From CAZCAQ01 sp964540135 (lineage in GTDB: Bacteria; Patescibacteriota; WWE3; UBA101185; UBA10185): a stretch of 57,203 nt of DNA. The DNA is taken from the NCBI GenBank assembly GCA_964540135.1, contig CAZILK010000006.1, positions 1 through 57,203 on the forward strand, read 5' to 3'. Made by a program: the position numbers and the translations under genes. Shown here piece by piece: positions 40,017 through 48,898 of the stretch; positions within the stretch are counted from its first letter, which is position 1; each line of letters starts with the position of its first letter. The notes below the pieces were generated by a model, which saw only the letters and a list, made by a program, of their open reading frames with translations, searched no databases and was not told where the DNA came from.

Positions 40017-42134
40017 ATGAATAAAGTGAATCACGAAGATATGGAGCATACTTATCACAATATGCAAGCTATACCTGGTATAGAACACGCAAACCAACAT
40101 GATATGAGTTCAATGAGTCATGCTGATCATGAAAAAGCTATGACTGATCCAAACATGGTAGATTTTATGGAAAAAGACATGAGGAACAGATTTTTATGGT
40201 CTTTGCTCTTAACCATACCCATATTGATGTATTCACAGGTCTTTACAAATATTTTTAAAATTAGTTTACCTACACCAATTCCACAAAACTGGATTTTATT
40301 GTTACTAACCACCCCTGTTGTATTTAAGTTCGGTTCAATTTTTATTGTTGGTGCTTATAAAGCTTTAAAAAACAGGACATTAAATATGATGGTTCTAATT
40401 GCTGTGGGTGTATTGGCGGCTTACCTATTTAGTGTTTACATAACTATATTCATTGGTGGAGAAACTTTTTTTGAGGCCGCCGCTATGCTTGTTACTTTTG
40501 TATTGTTTGGACATTGGATGGAAATGAAATCTAGAAGAGGAACATCTGAAGCATTGCGAGCATTGTTTGATTTGGTTCCACCACAAGCACGTGTAATACG
40601 AGAAGGTAAAGAAGTAATGATTTCCACAGCAGAAGTTATTGTTGGAGATACTCTGATCCTAAAACCCGGAGATAAAGTCCCTGTTGATGGTGAAGTCCTT
40701 AGTGGTGAATCTTCTGTTGATGAATCCCTTGTCACCGGTGAGTCAATACCAGTTTCCAAGATGGTTGGGTATAAAGTTATCGGCGGATCTATAAACCAAT
40801 CAGGAACACTGACTTTTAAAGCAACTAAGGTTGGGAGTGACACTGTTTTAGCTCAAATAGTAAAACTCGTTGAGATCGCTCAAAACTCTAAAGCACCGGG
40901 GCAAAGAATCGCAGATAAAGCCGCACAATATCTTGTTTTATTGGCCTTGGGAGCAGGAATTATTACTTTTGTGTACTGGTATTTTATCAGTGGACAAACA
41001 GTCGTATTAGCGCTAACTTTTGCAGTTTCTGCGATAGTTATTGCTTGTCCTGATGCATTAGGCTTGGCTACCCCCACTGCGGTAGCTGTAGGAACGGGTA
41101 TAGGAGCTAAACATAATATCCTTATTAAAAACGCATCTACACTTGAACAAACATCAAAAATACAAGCTGTAGTAATGGATAAGACAGGAACACTCACAGA
41201 AGGCAAACCTGTTGTTACTGATGTTAAAGCTGCAACCGGTTTTGACGAAAACGAGGTTTTACGATTAGCTAGTGCCGTTGAGACAAAATCAGGACATCCT
41301 TTAAGTAAAGCCGTCTTAGAAGAAATTCATAAAAGAAAGATTTTGATATCAGAAAGTATTACTGATTTCAAAAACTTATCAGGGCTTGGTGTAGAAGCCA
41401 TTGTAGAAAATAAGCATGTATTGGTTGGTACTGAAAGACTTATGAAAGAACGCTTTGTAGATATCGTGCCTATTCAACAAGATATTAATAGTCTATTAAA
41501 CCAAGGAAAGACCATTATGATTCTTTCTGTTGATGGAAAGGTTGGTGGTGTCATAGCAGCTGCTGACGTTATAAAACCAACTGCTAAAAGGACTATACAG
41601 CTTATTAAAGATTTGGGATTAGAAGTGGCAATGATTACGGGTGATAACAAAAAAACAGCTGAATCTATTGCGAAAGATTTAGGTATCACTAGAATTTTTT
41701 CGGAAGTATTGCCGGAAGACAAAGCAAAATATGTTAAGCAACTTCAGAGTGAAGGTAAATTTGTAGCTATGGTTGGAGACGGTGTTAATGATGCACCTGC
41801 ATTGGCCCAGGCTGATATAGGAATTGCTATTGGTGCTGGAACTGATGTGGCAATCGAGACAGCAGATGTAGTTTTAATGAAATCAGATCCTATAGATATA
41901 CTAAACGCAATTAAACTTAGTAAAGCAACTGTTCGCAAGATGAAACAAAATTTAGTTTGGGCTAGTGTATATAACGTATTGGCTATACCAATAGCTGCAG
42001 GTATGTTTTATACCAGTCATGGTATTACATTAAGACCGGAATTTGCAGCTCTTTTAATGTCCGCATCGTCTATATTTGTTGCAACAAATGCGGTATTGCT
42101 TAAAAGATCCGAAGCGAGTTTTAACAACAATTAA
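40017..42134 (+). CDS. CopB-like P1B ATPase with His/Met-rich N-terminus and a CPD membrane site (705 aa)
   Basis: The first ~45 residues are His/Met-rich (NHEDMEHTYHNMQ; HDMSSMSHADHEKAM), as in CopB, and there is no HMA domain. The catalytic core is intact: TGES, DKTGTLTEG (phospho-Asp D388) and GDGVNDAPALAQ. The transmembrane metal motif is IACPDALGL, residues 344-346 CPD (codon GAT), instead of the CPC of CopA or CPH of CopB. The transported ion may therefore differ; Cu is likely from context. AAGGAG precedes the start. It is convergent with the multicopper oxidase gene 15 nt away. Confidence 0.9.
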   Translation: MNKVNHEDMEHTYHNMQAIPGIEHANQHDMSSMSHADHEKAMTDPNMVDFMEKDMRNRFLWSLLLTIPILMYSQVFTNIFKISLPTPIPQNWILLLLTTPVVFKFGSIFIVGAYKALKNRTLNMMVLIAVGVLAAYLFSVYITIFIGGETFFEAAAMLVTFVLFGHWMEMKSRRGTSEALRALFDLVPPQARVIREGKEVMISTAEVIVGDTLILKPGDKVPVDGEVLSGESSVDESLVTGESIPVSKMVGYKVIGGSINQSGTLTFKATKVGSDTVLAQIVKLVEIAQNSKAPGQRIADKAAQYLVLLALGAGIITFVYWYFISGQTVVLALTFAVSAIVIACPDALGLATPTAVAVGTGIGAKHNILIKNASTLEQTSKIQAVVMDKTGTLTEGKPVVTDVKAATGFDENEVLRLASAVETKSGHPLSKAVLEEIHKRKILISESITDFKNLSGLGVEAIVENKHVLVGTERLMKERFVDIVPIQQDINSLLNQGKTIMILSVDGKVGGVIAAADVIKPTAKRTIQLIKDLGLEVAMITGDNKKTAESIAKDLGITRIFSEVLPEDKAKYVKQLQSEGKFVAMVGDGVNDAPALAQADIGIAIGAGTDVAIETADVVLMKSDPIDILNAIKLSKATVRKMKQNLVWASVYNVLAIPIAAGMFYTSHGITLRPEFAALLMSASSIFVATNAVLLKRSEASFNNN

Positions 42135-42149
42135 TGTTTCTGCAGTAGA

Positions 42150-43748
42150 TCAGATAATTTTGAACTTAGACATCATGCCTGATTCCATATGTTCAGGTAT
42201 GTGGCAATGAATTAGCCAATCTCCAGGATTATCCATTTGTACTAAAAGTTCTACAGTGTCTCCAGTTTGGATCAAAGTAGTGTCTTTCCAAACCTTATTT
42301 GTTATATCCACACCATTTGTACTTAATACCAAGAATTTTTGTCCATGAATATGAACTGGGTGTTGCATTGGGTGTGGAGATTTTGGGTCATTAAATAATT
42401 TAATTCTGACTAATTCGCCCTTATTAAATGTCCAATTTATATCCATATTCTCTTTGCTATCTGCTTGATCAATAAGTTTCCATTTGATTGAATCTGCGGT
42501 AGCATTTTTGTTCATCATGCCCATATCATCTTCCCATTCTATTTTTTGGTTATCGTTATTTTGCATCATTGACCCACCATGCATCATATGATCCCCGCCC
42601 ATCATATTACTGTTTCCATTATTCATCATGTTACTGCCCATGCCCATTGGGTCGATGGATATTGTGAGACTTTTCTGTGGAGTACTGCCCAAATTACTTG
42701 ATAGTCGCGCAACCTCTTCTTGCAATTCACTATTGATTCTCAATTTAGCAAATTCATTTGCATATGATATTTCTGAAGTTTGATCCGATACATTAATTAC
42801 CCCTAACTTATATGCTTTTTCAGGTGTTTTATTTTGTATTTCAAAATTTCCAGATTTGTCAAATAAAGCTTCAATGATATATCTTTCAGAGGGACTGATG
42901 ATTACTGCATCAACTAACTCTTCTTTTTCAAATCTTCCATTATCGCCACCTACAAGTTTTAGTTTGACACCCGGGATTGTAAAATGAAAAGTTCTAGTGT
43001 TTGCAGAATTTGTTAAATAAAATCTTACAACTTCGCCTTTATTAGTACTGAGGGAATAGTTGGTTTCCCCATTTACTAACATTACATTACCAAATCTTCC
43101 CATGAAAGCATGATCTGCCTTTTCACTGCTAAAAGACGCTACTTGACCATTATCCATTTTAATATCGTCTAGAAACATTGGTATCTCTTGGTTTACTGGA
43201 TTCCAGTAGGCAGTATCGTTAGGAACCACTAAATAATTTCCATACAAACCTAATTCCTGTTGATAATCTTCTCTAACATGTGGATGATACCAAAACATTC
43301 CTTCGTCCGGGAATTTAATCTTATAAACATATTTGTCACCAATTTTTACTGGCTCTTGGGTAATATTAGGGACACCATCAAATCTATTATCAAGCCTCAC
43401 TCCATGTGAGTGAATAGTAGATTCCATGTCTGTGTTATTCACAAAGTTAATAGTTATTTCTGACCCCTTTTCGGCTTTAATTAAAGGACCTGGAATTTGT
43501 CCATTATAAGCAAGCATCTTTACCTCCACTCCATTAATACTCTTTTTTACAATGGATGCGGTAAGATCAAATGCATCGCCATTTTTTAATTCAATTATGG
43601 TTGATTTAGTCGCAGGTTTTAGCTTGTCAATTGCACTCTGATTAAGTTGCTGCGTTGGCTCTTCTTGCGTTTTCTTTTGGATTGAGAGGACGCCTAAAAC
43701 TAGGGTTATTAAAATGATTGATAATAGAATGTATAAAGTTTTTTTCAT
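42150..43748 (-). CDS. Multicopper oxidase (532 aa)
   Basis: N-terminal TM/signal segment. All four copper-ligand motifs are present: IHSHGV, WYHPHV, HPMQHPVHIHG and HCHIPEHMESGM. A Met-rich insert (about residues 365-395, MGMGSNMMNNGNSNMMGGDH) resembles the cuprous-oxidase loop of CueO. It should oxidise Cu+ to Cu2+ with O2 at the cell surface. Its promoter carries the BlaI-type operator in the spacer, so it is probably derepressed with blaI-m56. The last codons contain MMSKFKII as the normal end. Confidence 0.92.
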   Translation of the reverse strand: MKKTLYILLSIILITLVLGVLSIQKKTQEEPTQQLNQSAIDKLKPATKSTIIELKNGDAFDLTASIVKKSINGVEVKMLAYNGQIPGPLIKAEKGSEITINFVNNTDMESTIHSHGVRLDNRFDGVPNITQEPVKIGDKYVYKIKFPDEGMFWYHPHVREDYQQELGLYGNYLVVPNDTAYWNPVNQEIPMFLDDIKMDNGQVASFSSEKADHAFMGRFGNVMLVNGETNYSLSTNKGEVVRFYLTNSANTRTFHFTIPGVKLKLVGGDNGRFEKEELVDAVIISPSERYIIEALFDKSGNFEIQNKTPEKAYKLGVINVSDQTSEISYANEFAKLRINSELQEEVARLSSNLGSTPQKSLTISIDPMGMGSNMMNNGNSNMMGGDHMMHGGSMMQNNDNQKIEWEDDMGMMNKNATADSIKWKLIDQADSKENMDINWTFNKGELVRIKLFNDPKSPHPMQHPVHIHGQKFLVLSTNGVDITNKVWKDTTLIQTGDTVELLVQMDNPGDWLIHCHIPEHMESGMMSKFKII

Positions 43749-43764
43749 AATTGATTACTTAATA

Positions 43765-43794
43765 ATAATACACTACAATACGTAGTATATTCAA
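43765..43794. promoter_or_regulatory. BlaI-type operator 1 within the multicopper oxidase promoter
   Basis: CACTAC-N5-GTAGTA (43771-43787) sits between the divergent multicopper oxidase and BlaI genes. On the minus strand TTGAAT (43789-43794), an 18-bp spacer containing the operator, and TATTAT (43765-43770) form the oxidase promoter. Extended arms 43768-43776 and 43782-43790 match at 8 of 9 positions. Confidence 0.8.
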
Positions 43795-43809
43795 CACTCA
43801 TTAATAGTT

Positions 43810-44157
43810 ATGAAAGCTGAAGCAAATAAATACAATTTAGGACCATTAGAGCTTGAGATTATGAGGTGCATTTGGAAAAAAGGAGATTCCACAGTTTCGG
43901 ATATACACCATTGCCTAACCAAGAGAAGGGAAATAGCATACACAACAGTAATGACAATAATGATGAGACTTTGGCAAAAAGGGTACCTAAAACGTACTAA
44001 AGATGGTAAGAACTACATTTACACCCCCAAGAAAACGAAGGATCAAACGATTAAAAACACCGTTTCACAAATTCTTGAATCATTAATAAATAAATTTGGT
44101 ATTGATGCAGTTGCCTATTTTTCAGATGAAATTGAAAAGTATGAAAAAAGATTATAA
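43810..44157 (+). CDS. BlaI/MecI/CopY-family repressor (115 aa)
   Basis: The winged helix GPLELEIMRCIWKKGDSTVSDIH ... REIAYTTVMTIMMRLWQKGYLKR is the family signature. The C-terminal CxC-x4-CxC copper site of CopY is missing, so direct copper sensing in that way is unlikely. Instead the next gene encodes an M56 peptidase, as in blaI-blaR1, so control by cleavage is expected. Predicted operator TACTAC-N5-GTAGTA occurs upstream of this gene and of two other units. Confidence 0.9.
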   Translation: MKAEANKYNLGPLELEIMRCIWKKGDSTVSDIHHCLTKRREIAYTTVMTIMMRLWQKGYLKRTKDGKNYIYTPKKTKDQTIKNTVSQILESLINKFGIDAVAYFSDEIEKYEKRL

Positions 44158-45133
44158 ATATACTATATTATTATTTTCTTTGCTTCCTACCACTGCATAC
44201 ATTTTCTATTTGGTTTTCAAAAAATACTCTTATGATACAATCCAGCATCTGGTAAATAACTGTCAAAAATTCTTTTCTTTAGTTTGGCCATTGAATGTTC
44301 ATACAATAGGAGTAATTGCGCTGATTTTAATTATTCTTGTATCATTCACATTCGTACTCACTTTGCTATTTTCTTACATTAAATTTAATAGTAAGATTGG
44401 AAACCTTGCAAAATTGAAAGTAAAAGCTTTACCTCAAGAAATAACACACCTCTCATTAGTTGAAAACGACTTGCAAAAAATTATATTAATTAAAAGCAAA
44501 GATTACCTTTCTTTTAGCTATGGTTTTTATAAGCCCAAAATCTACATTTCAACCAGCCTAGTTAAAGCGCTGGATCCTAAACAGCTGGAAGCTGTTATTC
44601 TGCATGAACTTTACCATGTTAAAAACAATCACATGCTTTTGCTTTTTCTAAATGAACTAGTAAGTACTACTCTGTTCTTTTTTCCAGTTTTAAAGGATTT
44701 GGTCAAAAAAGTAAAAGTGTATTTCGAGAATCAAGCGGATTCTTTTGTTAAAGAAGTGCAAAAAACAGATATTTACTTACACAAATCTCTTAAAGTTATA
44801 GCTCCTAAAAGAAACGGTTTTAGTTACACTTTGGTTCCTTCTTTTTCTTCAGAGGCAACAGGTCACAGAAGGATAAATTATTCTTTTAGTAAAATTAAAT
44901 TTTTCCAAACGATTTTGTTTTCCATGCTTCTGTGGGCACTTTTGTATATCCCAAGCACTGCCCTAGCAGATAACCACATGTCTTCAAAGTCAGTAGATGC
45001 TTCTATTTGCACTAACAATCAATGTTCACAGCGTTGTATTTCAAACACAGATACATTTGAAAACCTAAACCAAAGTATTTCTGTAAATTTAAACTACAGC
45101 CCATTAAACAATGTTATCAGCAAATCTTATTGA
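44141..45133 (+). CDS. M56 (BlaR1-like) membrane metallopeptidase with Cys-rich tail (330 aa)
   Basis: Three to four TM helices and the zinc motif AVILHELYHVKNNHMLL (HEXXH) with downstream YFENQADSF give the M56 fold. There is no penicillin-binding sensor domain. After the last TM helix (ILFSMLLWALLYIPS) a short exterior tail contains CTNNQCSQRC. Such a tail could bind copper and trigger cleavage of the BlaI-type repressor; this is inference. The start overlaps blaI by 17 nt. The stop codon overlaps a TTGACA used by the next operon's promoter. Confidence 0.85.
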   Translation: MKKDYKYTILLFSLLPTTAYIFYLVFKKYSYDTIQHLVNNCQKFFSLVWPLNVHTIGVIALILIILVSFTFVLTLLFSYIKFNSKIGNLAKLKVKALPQEITHLSLVENDLQKIILIKSKDYLSFSYGFYKPKIYISTSLVKALDPKQLEAVILHELYHVKNNHMLLLFLNELVSTTLFFFPVLKDLVKKVKVYFENQADSFVKEVQKTDIYLHKSLKVIAPKRNGFSYTLVPSFSSEATGHRRINYSFSKIKFFQTILFSMLLWALLYIPSTALADNHMSSKSVDASICTNNQCSQRCISNTDTFENLNQSISVNLNYSPLNNVISKSY

Positions 45134-45167
45134 CAAATAAATCAATTTGCTACTACACTATGTAGTA
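45130..45167 (+). promoter_or_regulatory. DsbA operon promoter with BlaI-type operator 2
   Basis: TTGACA (45130-45135), 18 bp, TACACT (45154-45159). The perfect palindrome TACTAC-N5-GTAGTA (45151-45167, 7-bp arms TACTACA/TGTAGTA) covers the -10, a typical repressor position. Confidence 0.82.
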
Positions 45168-45192
45168 ATAATCAATTTCATCTGGAGAACCT

Positions 45193-45975
45193 ATGGAAGA
45201 AACCTTAAACAAAATGCGTACTAAAAAATTTTACGGATTAATAACTAGCAATTTCCTTACATTTTTTATAATGCTGTTTATCATGACTAGTTCATTCATA
45301 ATTGGTTCTTTGTATACTAAAGTTCAATATCTAGAAAAAGGTGTACCTTTGCAGGCCGCAAATAACCCCACAGGCAACGTTCCTAATGCAGCACCGCAGC
45401 CGCAAGTACCCCAAGCAGCGGCAAAAAAACCAGAAATTACAGATGAAGACTATTTTCGCGGTAACAAGGATGCTAAGGTAACCCTATTGGAATATTCGGA
45501 TTATGAATGCCCATTTTGCCAAAGTTTCCACCCAACTATGCAACAAGTTATGAGCGAATATGGAGACAAGATTAAATGGGTATATAGGCACTTTCCTCTA
45601 TCCTTTCATGCAAACGCCCAAAAAGCAGCTGAGGCATCGGAATGTGTAGGTAAAATCGCAGGCCAAGATGCCTTTTGGAAATTTACAGACCTGTATTTTG
45701 AAAGAACTACGTCAGGAGGTACTGGCCTTGCATTAGACAAGCTTGCAGATTTAGGTGCAGAAGCTGGAGCCAACAGAGATGATGTGCAGGCCTGCCTAGA
45801 CAGTGATGAAATGGCACAAAAAGTTAAAGATCAATTGGCAAAAGGCATGGAGGAAGGAGTAAATGGAACTCCTGGTACTATCATAATTGATGCTAAAGGA
45901 AACACTCAGCTTGTTTCAGGTGCGTTACCGTTCGAGCAAATAAAGCCAAAGATTGACGCAGCGTTGAAGCAGTAA
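45193..45975 (+). CDS. Membrane-anchored DsbA-like thiol oxidoreductase (260 aa)
   Basis: An N-terminal TM helix and an Ala/Pro/Asn/Gln-rich linker are followed by a DsbA/thioredoxin-4 domain with LLEYSDYECPFCQSFHP (CPFC), a VYRHFPLSFH strand and a cis-Pro loop NGTPGTII. It should act outside the cell on protein thiols, and perhaps on copper-handling Cys proteins. GGAG precedes the ATG. First gene of a five-gene operon (45193-48868) under operator 2. Confidence 0.9.
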   Translation: MEETLNKMRTKKFYGLITSNFLTFFIMLFIMTSSFIIGSLYTKVQYLEKGVPLQAANNPTGNVPNAAPQPQVPQAAAKKPEITDEDYFRGNKDAKVTLLEYSDYECPFCQSFHPTMQQVMSEYGDKIKWVYRHFPLSFHANAQKAAEASECVGKIAGQDAFWKFTDLYFERTTSGGTGLALDKLADLGAEAGANRDDVQACLDSDEMAQKVKDQLAKGMEEGVNGTPGTIIIDAKGNTQLVSGALPFEQIKPKIDAALKQ

Positions 45976-45996
45976 GTTTTATATATTGGTAATTAT

Positions 45997-47034
45997 ATGG
46001 ACTATTTATCTATACTTATAACAGGTCTAGTCGCAGGGGGCTTAACATGTCTTGCAGTACAGGGCGGGCTTTTAGCATCTTCTGTGGCACAGCAAGAATC
46101 CGACCCACTAAAAGAGAAATCTTTAAATGGAGATGTTATTCCCGTTGCTTCATTTCTAATCACTAGACTAATTGCATATACTTTGTTGGGTTTTTTATTG
46201 GGTGCTCTGGGATCTGTATTACAACTATCAATTACGACAAAGGTTATTTTACAATTTTTTGTTGTAGTTTTTATGGTTGGAACTGCCCTAAATCTTTTAA
46301 ATGTGCACCCTATTTTTCGTTACTTTGTAATTCAACCACCTAAATTCTTAACCAAAATGGTTAAAGATCAATCAAAAAGCAAGGCAATTTTTGGGCCAGC
46401 AGTCTTAGGCGCAATGACAGTTCTAATTCCTTGTGGGGCAACGCAAGCTATGATGGCATATGCTCTTACAACAGGTACAGCTTTGGCAGGCGGGATTACA
46501 ATGTTTGTTTTCATTCTAGGCACAACACCACTATTTTTTATCTTTGGTTATGCTGCAAAAAAGCTTGGAAGTTCTATGAATGTGCAATTTAACAAAATAG
46601 CCGCAATCGCAATAATTTTAGTGGCTCTTTACAATTTTAGTGGAACACTAGCCTTAACGGGAAATGACATATCAGTCAAAAAGGTGTTTTTAAGGGCTAA
46701 CTGTATAATTAGTTTTTGTAATGACCAAAGTGGTTCCCAACCTGAATCGGAAAAAACGGCGGTAAATGAAGCTACTCTTTACTTAACAGCTTCTGGCTAT
46801 AATTCAACACCCGAAGTAATTAATGTAAAAGCTGGGTCAAAGGTTAAACTTAATCTGGTTAATCAAGGCGGTGGCGGCTGTATACAAGCTTTTACAATAC
46901 CAAAAATGAACATACAACGCGTAATTCCTATAGGTAATTCTGACACTGTTGAATTTACAGCACCCGATACACCTGGACCACTTGCTTTTATGTGTAGTAT
47001 GGGTATGTTTAGAGGAAGTATAAATGTCATCTGA
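45997..47034 (+). CDS. UreH/DsbD-like membrane protein with one cupredoxin domain (345 aa)
   Basis: Six TM helices of the UreH/TauE type (ITGLVAGGLTCLAVQGGLLA; VLIPCGATQAMMAYAL with the PCGxTQ motif) are followed by a cupredoxin-like domain (VINVKAGSKVKLNLVNQGGGGCIQAF ... AFMCSMGMFRGSI). It is the short paralogue of the 31161 protein, which also carries an HMA and a second cupredoxin. It overlaps the downstream HMA gene by 11 nt. The HMA function may be supplied by that separate chaperone. Confidence 0.85.
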   Translation: MDYLSILITGLVAGGLTCLAVQGGLLASSVAQQESDPLKEKSLNGDVIPVASFLITRLIAYTLLGFLLGALGSVLQLSITTKVILQFFVVVFMVGTALNLLNVHPIFRYFVIQPPKFLTKMVKDQSKSKAIFGPAVLGAMTVLIPCGATQAMMAYALTTGTALAGGITMFVFILGTTPLFFIFGYAAKKLGSSMNVQFNKIAAIAIILVALYNFSGTLALTGNDISVKKVFLRANCIISFCNDQSGSQPESEKTAVNEATLYLTASGYNSTPEVINVKAGSKVKLNLVNQGGGGCIQAFTIPKMNIQRVIPIGNSDTVEFTAPDTPGPLAFMCSMGMFRGSINVI

Positions 47035-47269
47035 AGCTAGTTTGCAGACTGTCACAATAAAAATTACGGGTATGCATTGCTCCAGCTGCGCAATGAACAT
47101 AGATTTTGAACTTGAAGATCTTGATGGTGTTACTGAAGTAACCACACACTATGCAAGCCAGAAAACCAAAGTTACTTTTAATCCACAAAAAACTACAGTG
47201 GACCAGATAATTAAAATCATAGAGTCCTTGGACTACAAAGCAGAAATATATGAAAACTCAAACGTTTAA
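47024..47269 (+). CDS. HMA copper chaperone (81 aa)
   Basis: A single HMA domain: KITGMHCSSCAMNIDFELEDLDGV with CSSC and a VDQIIKIIESLDYKAEI end. Overlaps of 11 nt upstream and 20 nt downstream show tight coupling. A likely Cu+ carrier between the UreH-cupredoxin membrane protein and the HMA-TM protein. Confidence 0.88.
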   Translation: MSSEASLQTVTIKITGMHCSSCAMNIDFELEDLDGVTEVTTHYASQKTKVTFNPQKTTVDQIIKIIESLDYKAEIYENSNV

Positions 47270-47750
47270 TGTTAAAGGGATGCACTGTGCATCTTGTGCA
47301 AGCATAATTCAAAAAAAATTAGAAAGATTGGACGGTGTAGAAACTTGTAAAGTTAATTATGGCACTGAAAAAGCTAGTATTAACTTTGACGATAGCAAAG
47401 TAACCTTACCAACAATGAATGAAGAAATCACAAAGCTAGGCTATTCCATGGAAGATATACATGCAGGACATGATATGACACCTGTAACATCCGACAAGCA
47501 GCTTAAAGTAGAAAAGCTGAACGAGTTAAAGATACTAGAGCAAAAGACCAAAACGGTAATCCCAATCGTCATAAAACAAAACTTATTTTGGGCATTTTTT
47601 TATAATATAGTTGGGATTCCAATTGCAGCAGGTGTTTTATACCCTATAACAGGCACGCTACTAAACCCTGCAATTGCCGGTGCTGCCATGGCCTTTTCTA
47701 GTGTTTCTGTAGTTGGTAATTCCCTACGTTTGAAAGGACAAAAACTATGA
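47250..47750 (+). CDS. HMA domain fused to the last TM pair of a P1B ATPase (166 aa)
   Basis: Residues ~1-65 form an HMA domain (VKGMHCASCASIIQKKLERL, CASC). After an ~40-residue linker with HAGHDM, residues ~105-166 (IKQNLFWAFFYNIVGIPIAAG, two TM helices, AMAFSSVSVVGNSLRL) match the C-terminal TM pair of CopA-type ATPases, as seen in the 27409 protein. All pump machinery between them is missing. It is not a pump; it may be a membrane copper receptor or a subunit. It overlaps the chaperone gene and the DsbA-like gene (ATGA). Confidence 0.85.
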   Translation: MKTQTFNVKGMHCASCASIIQKKLERLDGVETCKVNYGTEKASINFDDSKVTLPTMNEEITKLGYSMEDIHAGHDMTPVTSDKQLKVEKLNELKILEQKTKTVIPIVIKQNLFWAFFYNIVGIPIAAGVLYPITGTLLNPAIAGAAMAFSSVSVVGNSLRLKGQKL

Positions 47751-48868
47751 ACAGTGATAAAAAGTTTATTATAGGTATAGCCGTTCTTACTGTGGCCGTA
47801 TTTGCAGGAATTGTCTTGCTTACAAACAAGTCCAATCCAGAGACTAGTCAGGAAAATTCAACAACAGTTACTGAAGATAAGAAAATGCTACTTAATATAG
47901 TCACTGATGACTGGACTAAAGGCAACAAGCAATCCAAAGTTATACTTGTTGAGTATTTGGACTTTGAATGTGAGGCTTGTGGTGCATATTATCCATTAGT
48001 AAAAACTCTTTCAGAAGAATTTGAAAATGATGTGCTATTCGTAAACAGGTATTATCCACTACCAGGACATAAAAATAGCATGACTGCAGCATCCGCAGCT
48101 GAAGCCGCAGGCAAACAAGGAAAATATTGGGAAATGCATGATTTGCTATTTGACAACCAACAATCTTGGGGCGAAAAGCCAGCCCCAGATCCTAAAATAT
48201 TTGAGGAATACGCCACACAAATTGGTTTAAATCTGGAGCAATACAAAATAGATGTAAAATCCCCTGAAGTAAAAGATCGCATCGCGAGAGATAAGTCCTC
48301 AGGTACAAAACTGGAAGTTACAGGCACGCCTACCTTCTTCTTGAATGGTCAAAAAATTCAAAACCCAAGTTCAATTGAAGACTTTAGAACTTTAATAAAA
48401 GCTGAAGTGCTTAAAAGTCCTGTAAAAAAATCAGAAAGTACTGGAGAAAAGGTCCACGAGCATGCTGATCTTGCTCTTTTTGTGAATGGGGAGAGAGTTT
48501 TGTTACAAGACCGCCCAGAATATTTTGAAAAAGATCCTAACATACACTCACACGTAGATACTGAGGAAGTGATTCATAAACATAAAACAGGTACAACTTT
48601 GGGAGAATTAATTGAGTCATGGGATGCAAATTTTCCAAGTACTGTTGAGTGGTACTTAAACGGAACCAAACAAGATAATAATTGGAAAGAATATGAATTT
48701 AAAGACTTGGATAGACTGGTGATGAGTTTCTCAGACGCAGCTTACAACCTAACAAATGAACAAGTATCTTTTGTAACAGATAGGGCATGTGTCTATTCAG
48801 AAAAGTGCCCTGAGCGTGGTACACCACCTACTGAAAACTGTGTCGGTGGTCTAGGAACAGATTGTTAA
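47747..48868 (+). CDS. Anchored DsbA-like protein with extra C-terminal domain (373 aa)
   Basis: An N-terminal TM helix is followed by a DsbA-like domain with YLDFECEACGAYYP (CEAC) and the cis-Pro loop VTGTPTFFL. Residues ~230-373 form a second domain, rich in His at its start (HEHADLALFVNGERVLL; IHSHVDTEEVIHKHK) and with several Cys at its end (CVYSEKCPER...CVGGLGTDC). A metal-binding role of this domain is plausible. Last gene of the operon; start overlaps the previous stop. Confidence 0.82.
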   Translation: MNSDKKFIIGIAVLTVAVFAGIVLLTNKSNPETSQENSTTVTEDKKMLLNIVTDDWTKGNKQSKVILVEYLDFECEACGAYYPLVKTLSEEFENDVLFVNRYYPLPGHKNSMTAASAAEAAGKQGKYWEMHDLLFDNQQSWGEKPAPDPKIFEEYATQIGLNLEQYKIDVKSPEVKDRIARDKSSGTKLEVTGTPTFFLNGQKIQNPSSIEDFRTLIKAEVLKSPVKKSESTGEKVHEHADLALFVNGERVLLQDRPEYFEKDPNIHSHVDTEEVIHKHKTGTTLGELIESWDANFPSTVEWYLNGTKQDNNWKEYEFKDLDRLVMSFSDAAYNLTNEQVSFVTDRACVYSEKCPERGTPPTENCVGGLGTDC

Positions 48869-48898
48869 GGAATGAGGCGTACTTTTTTTGTGTGCGTA

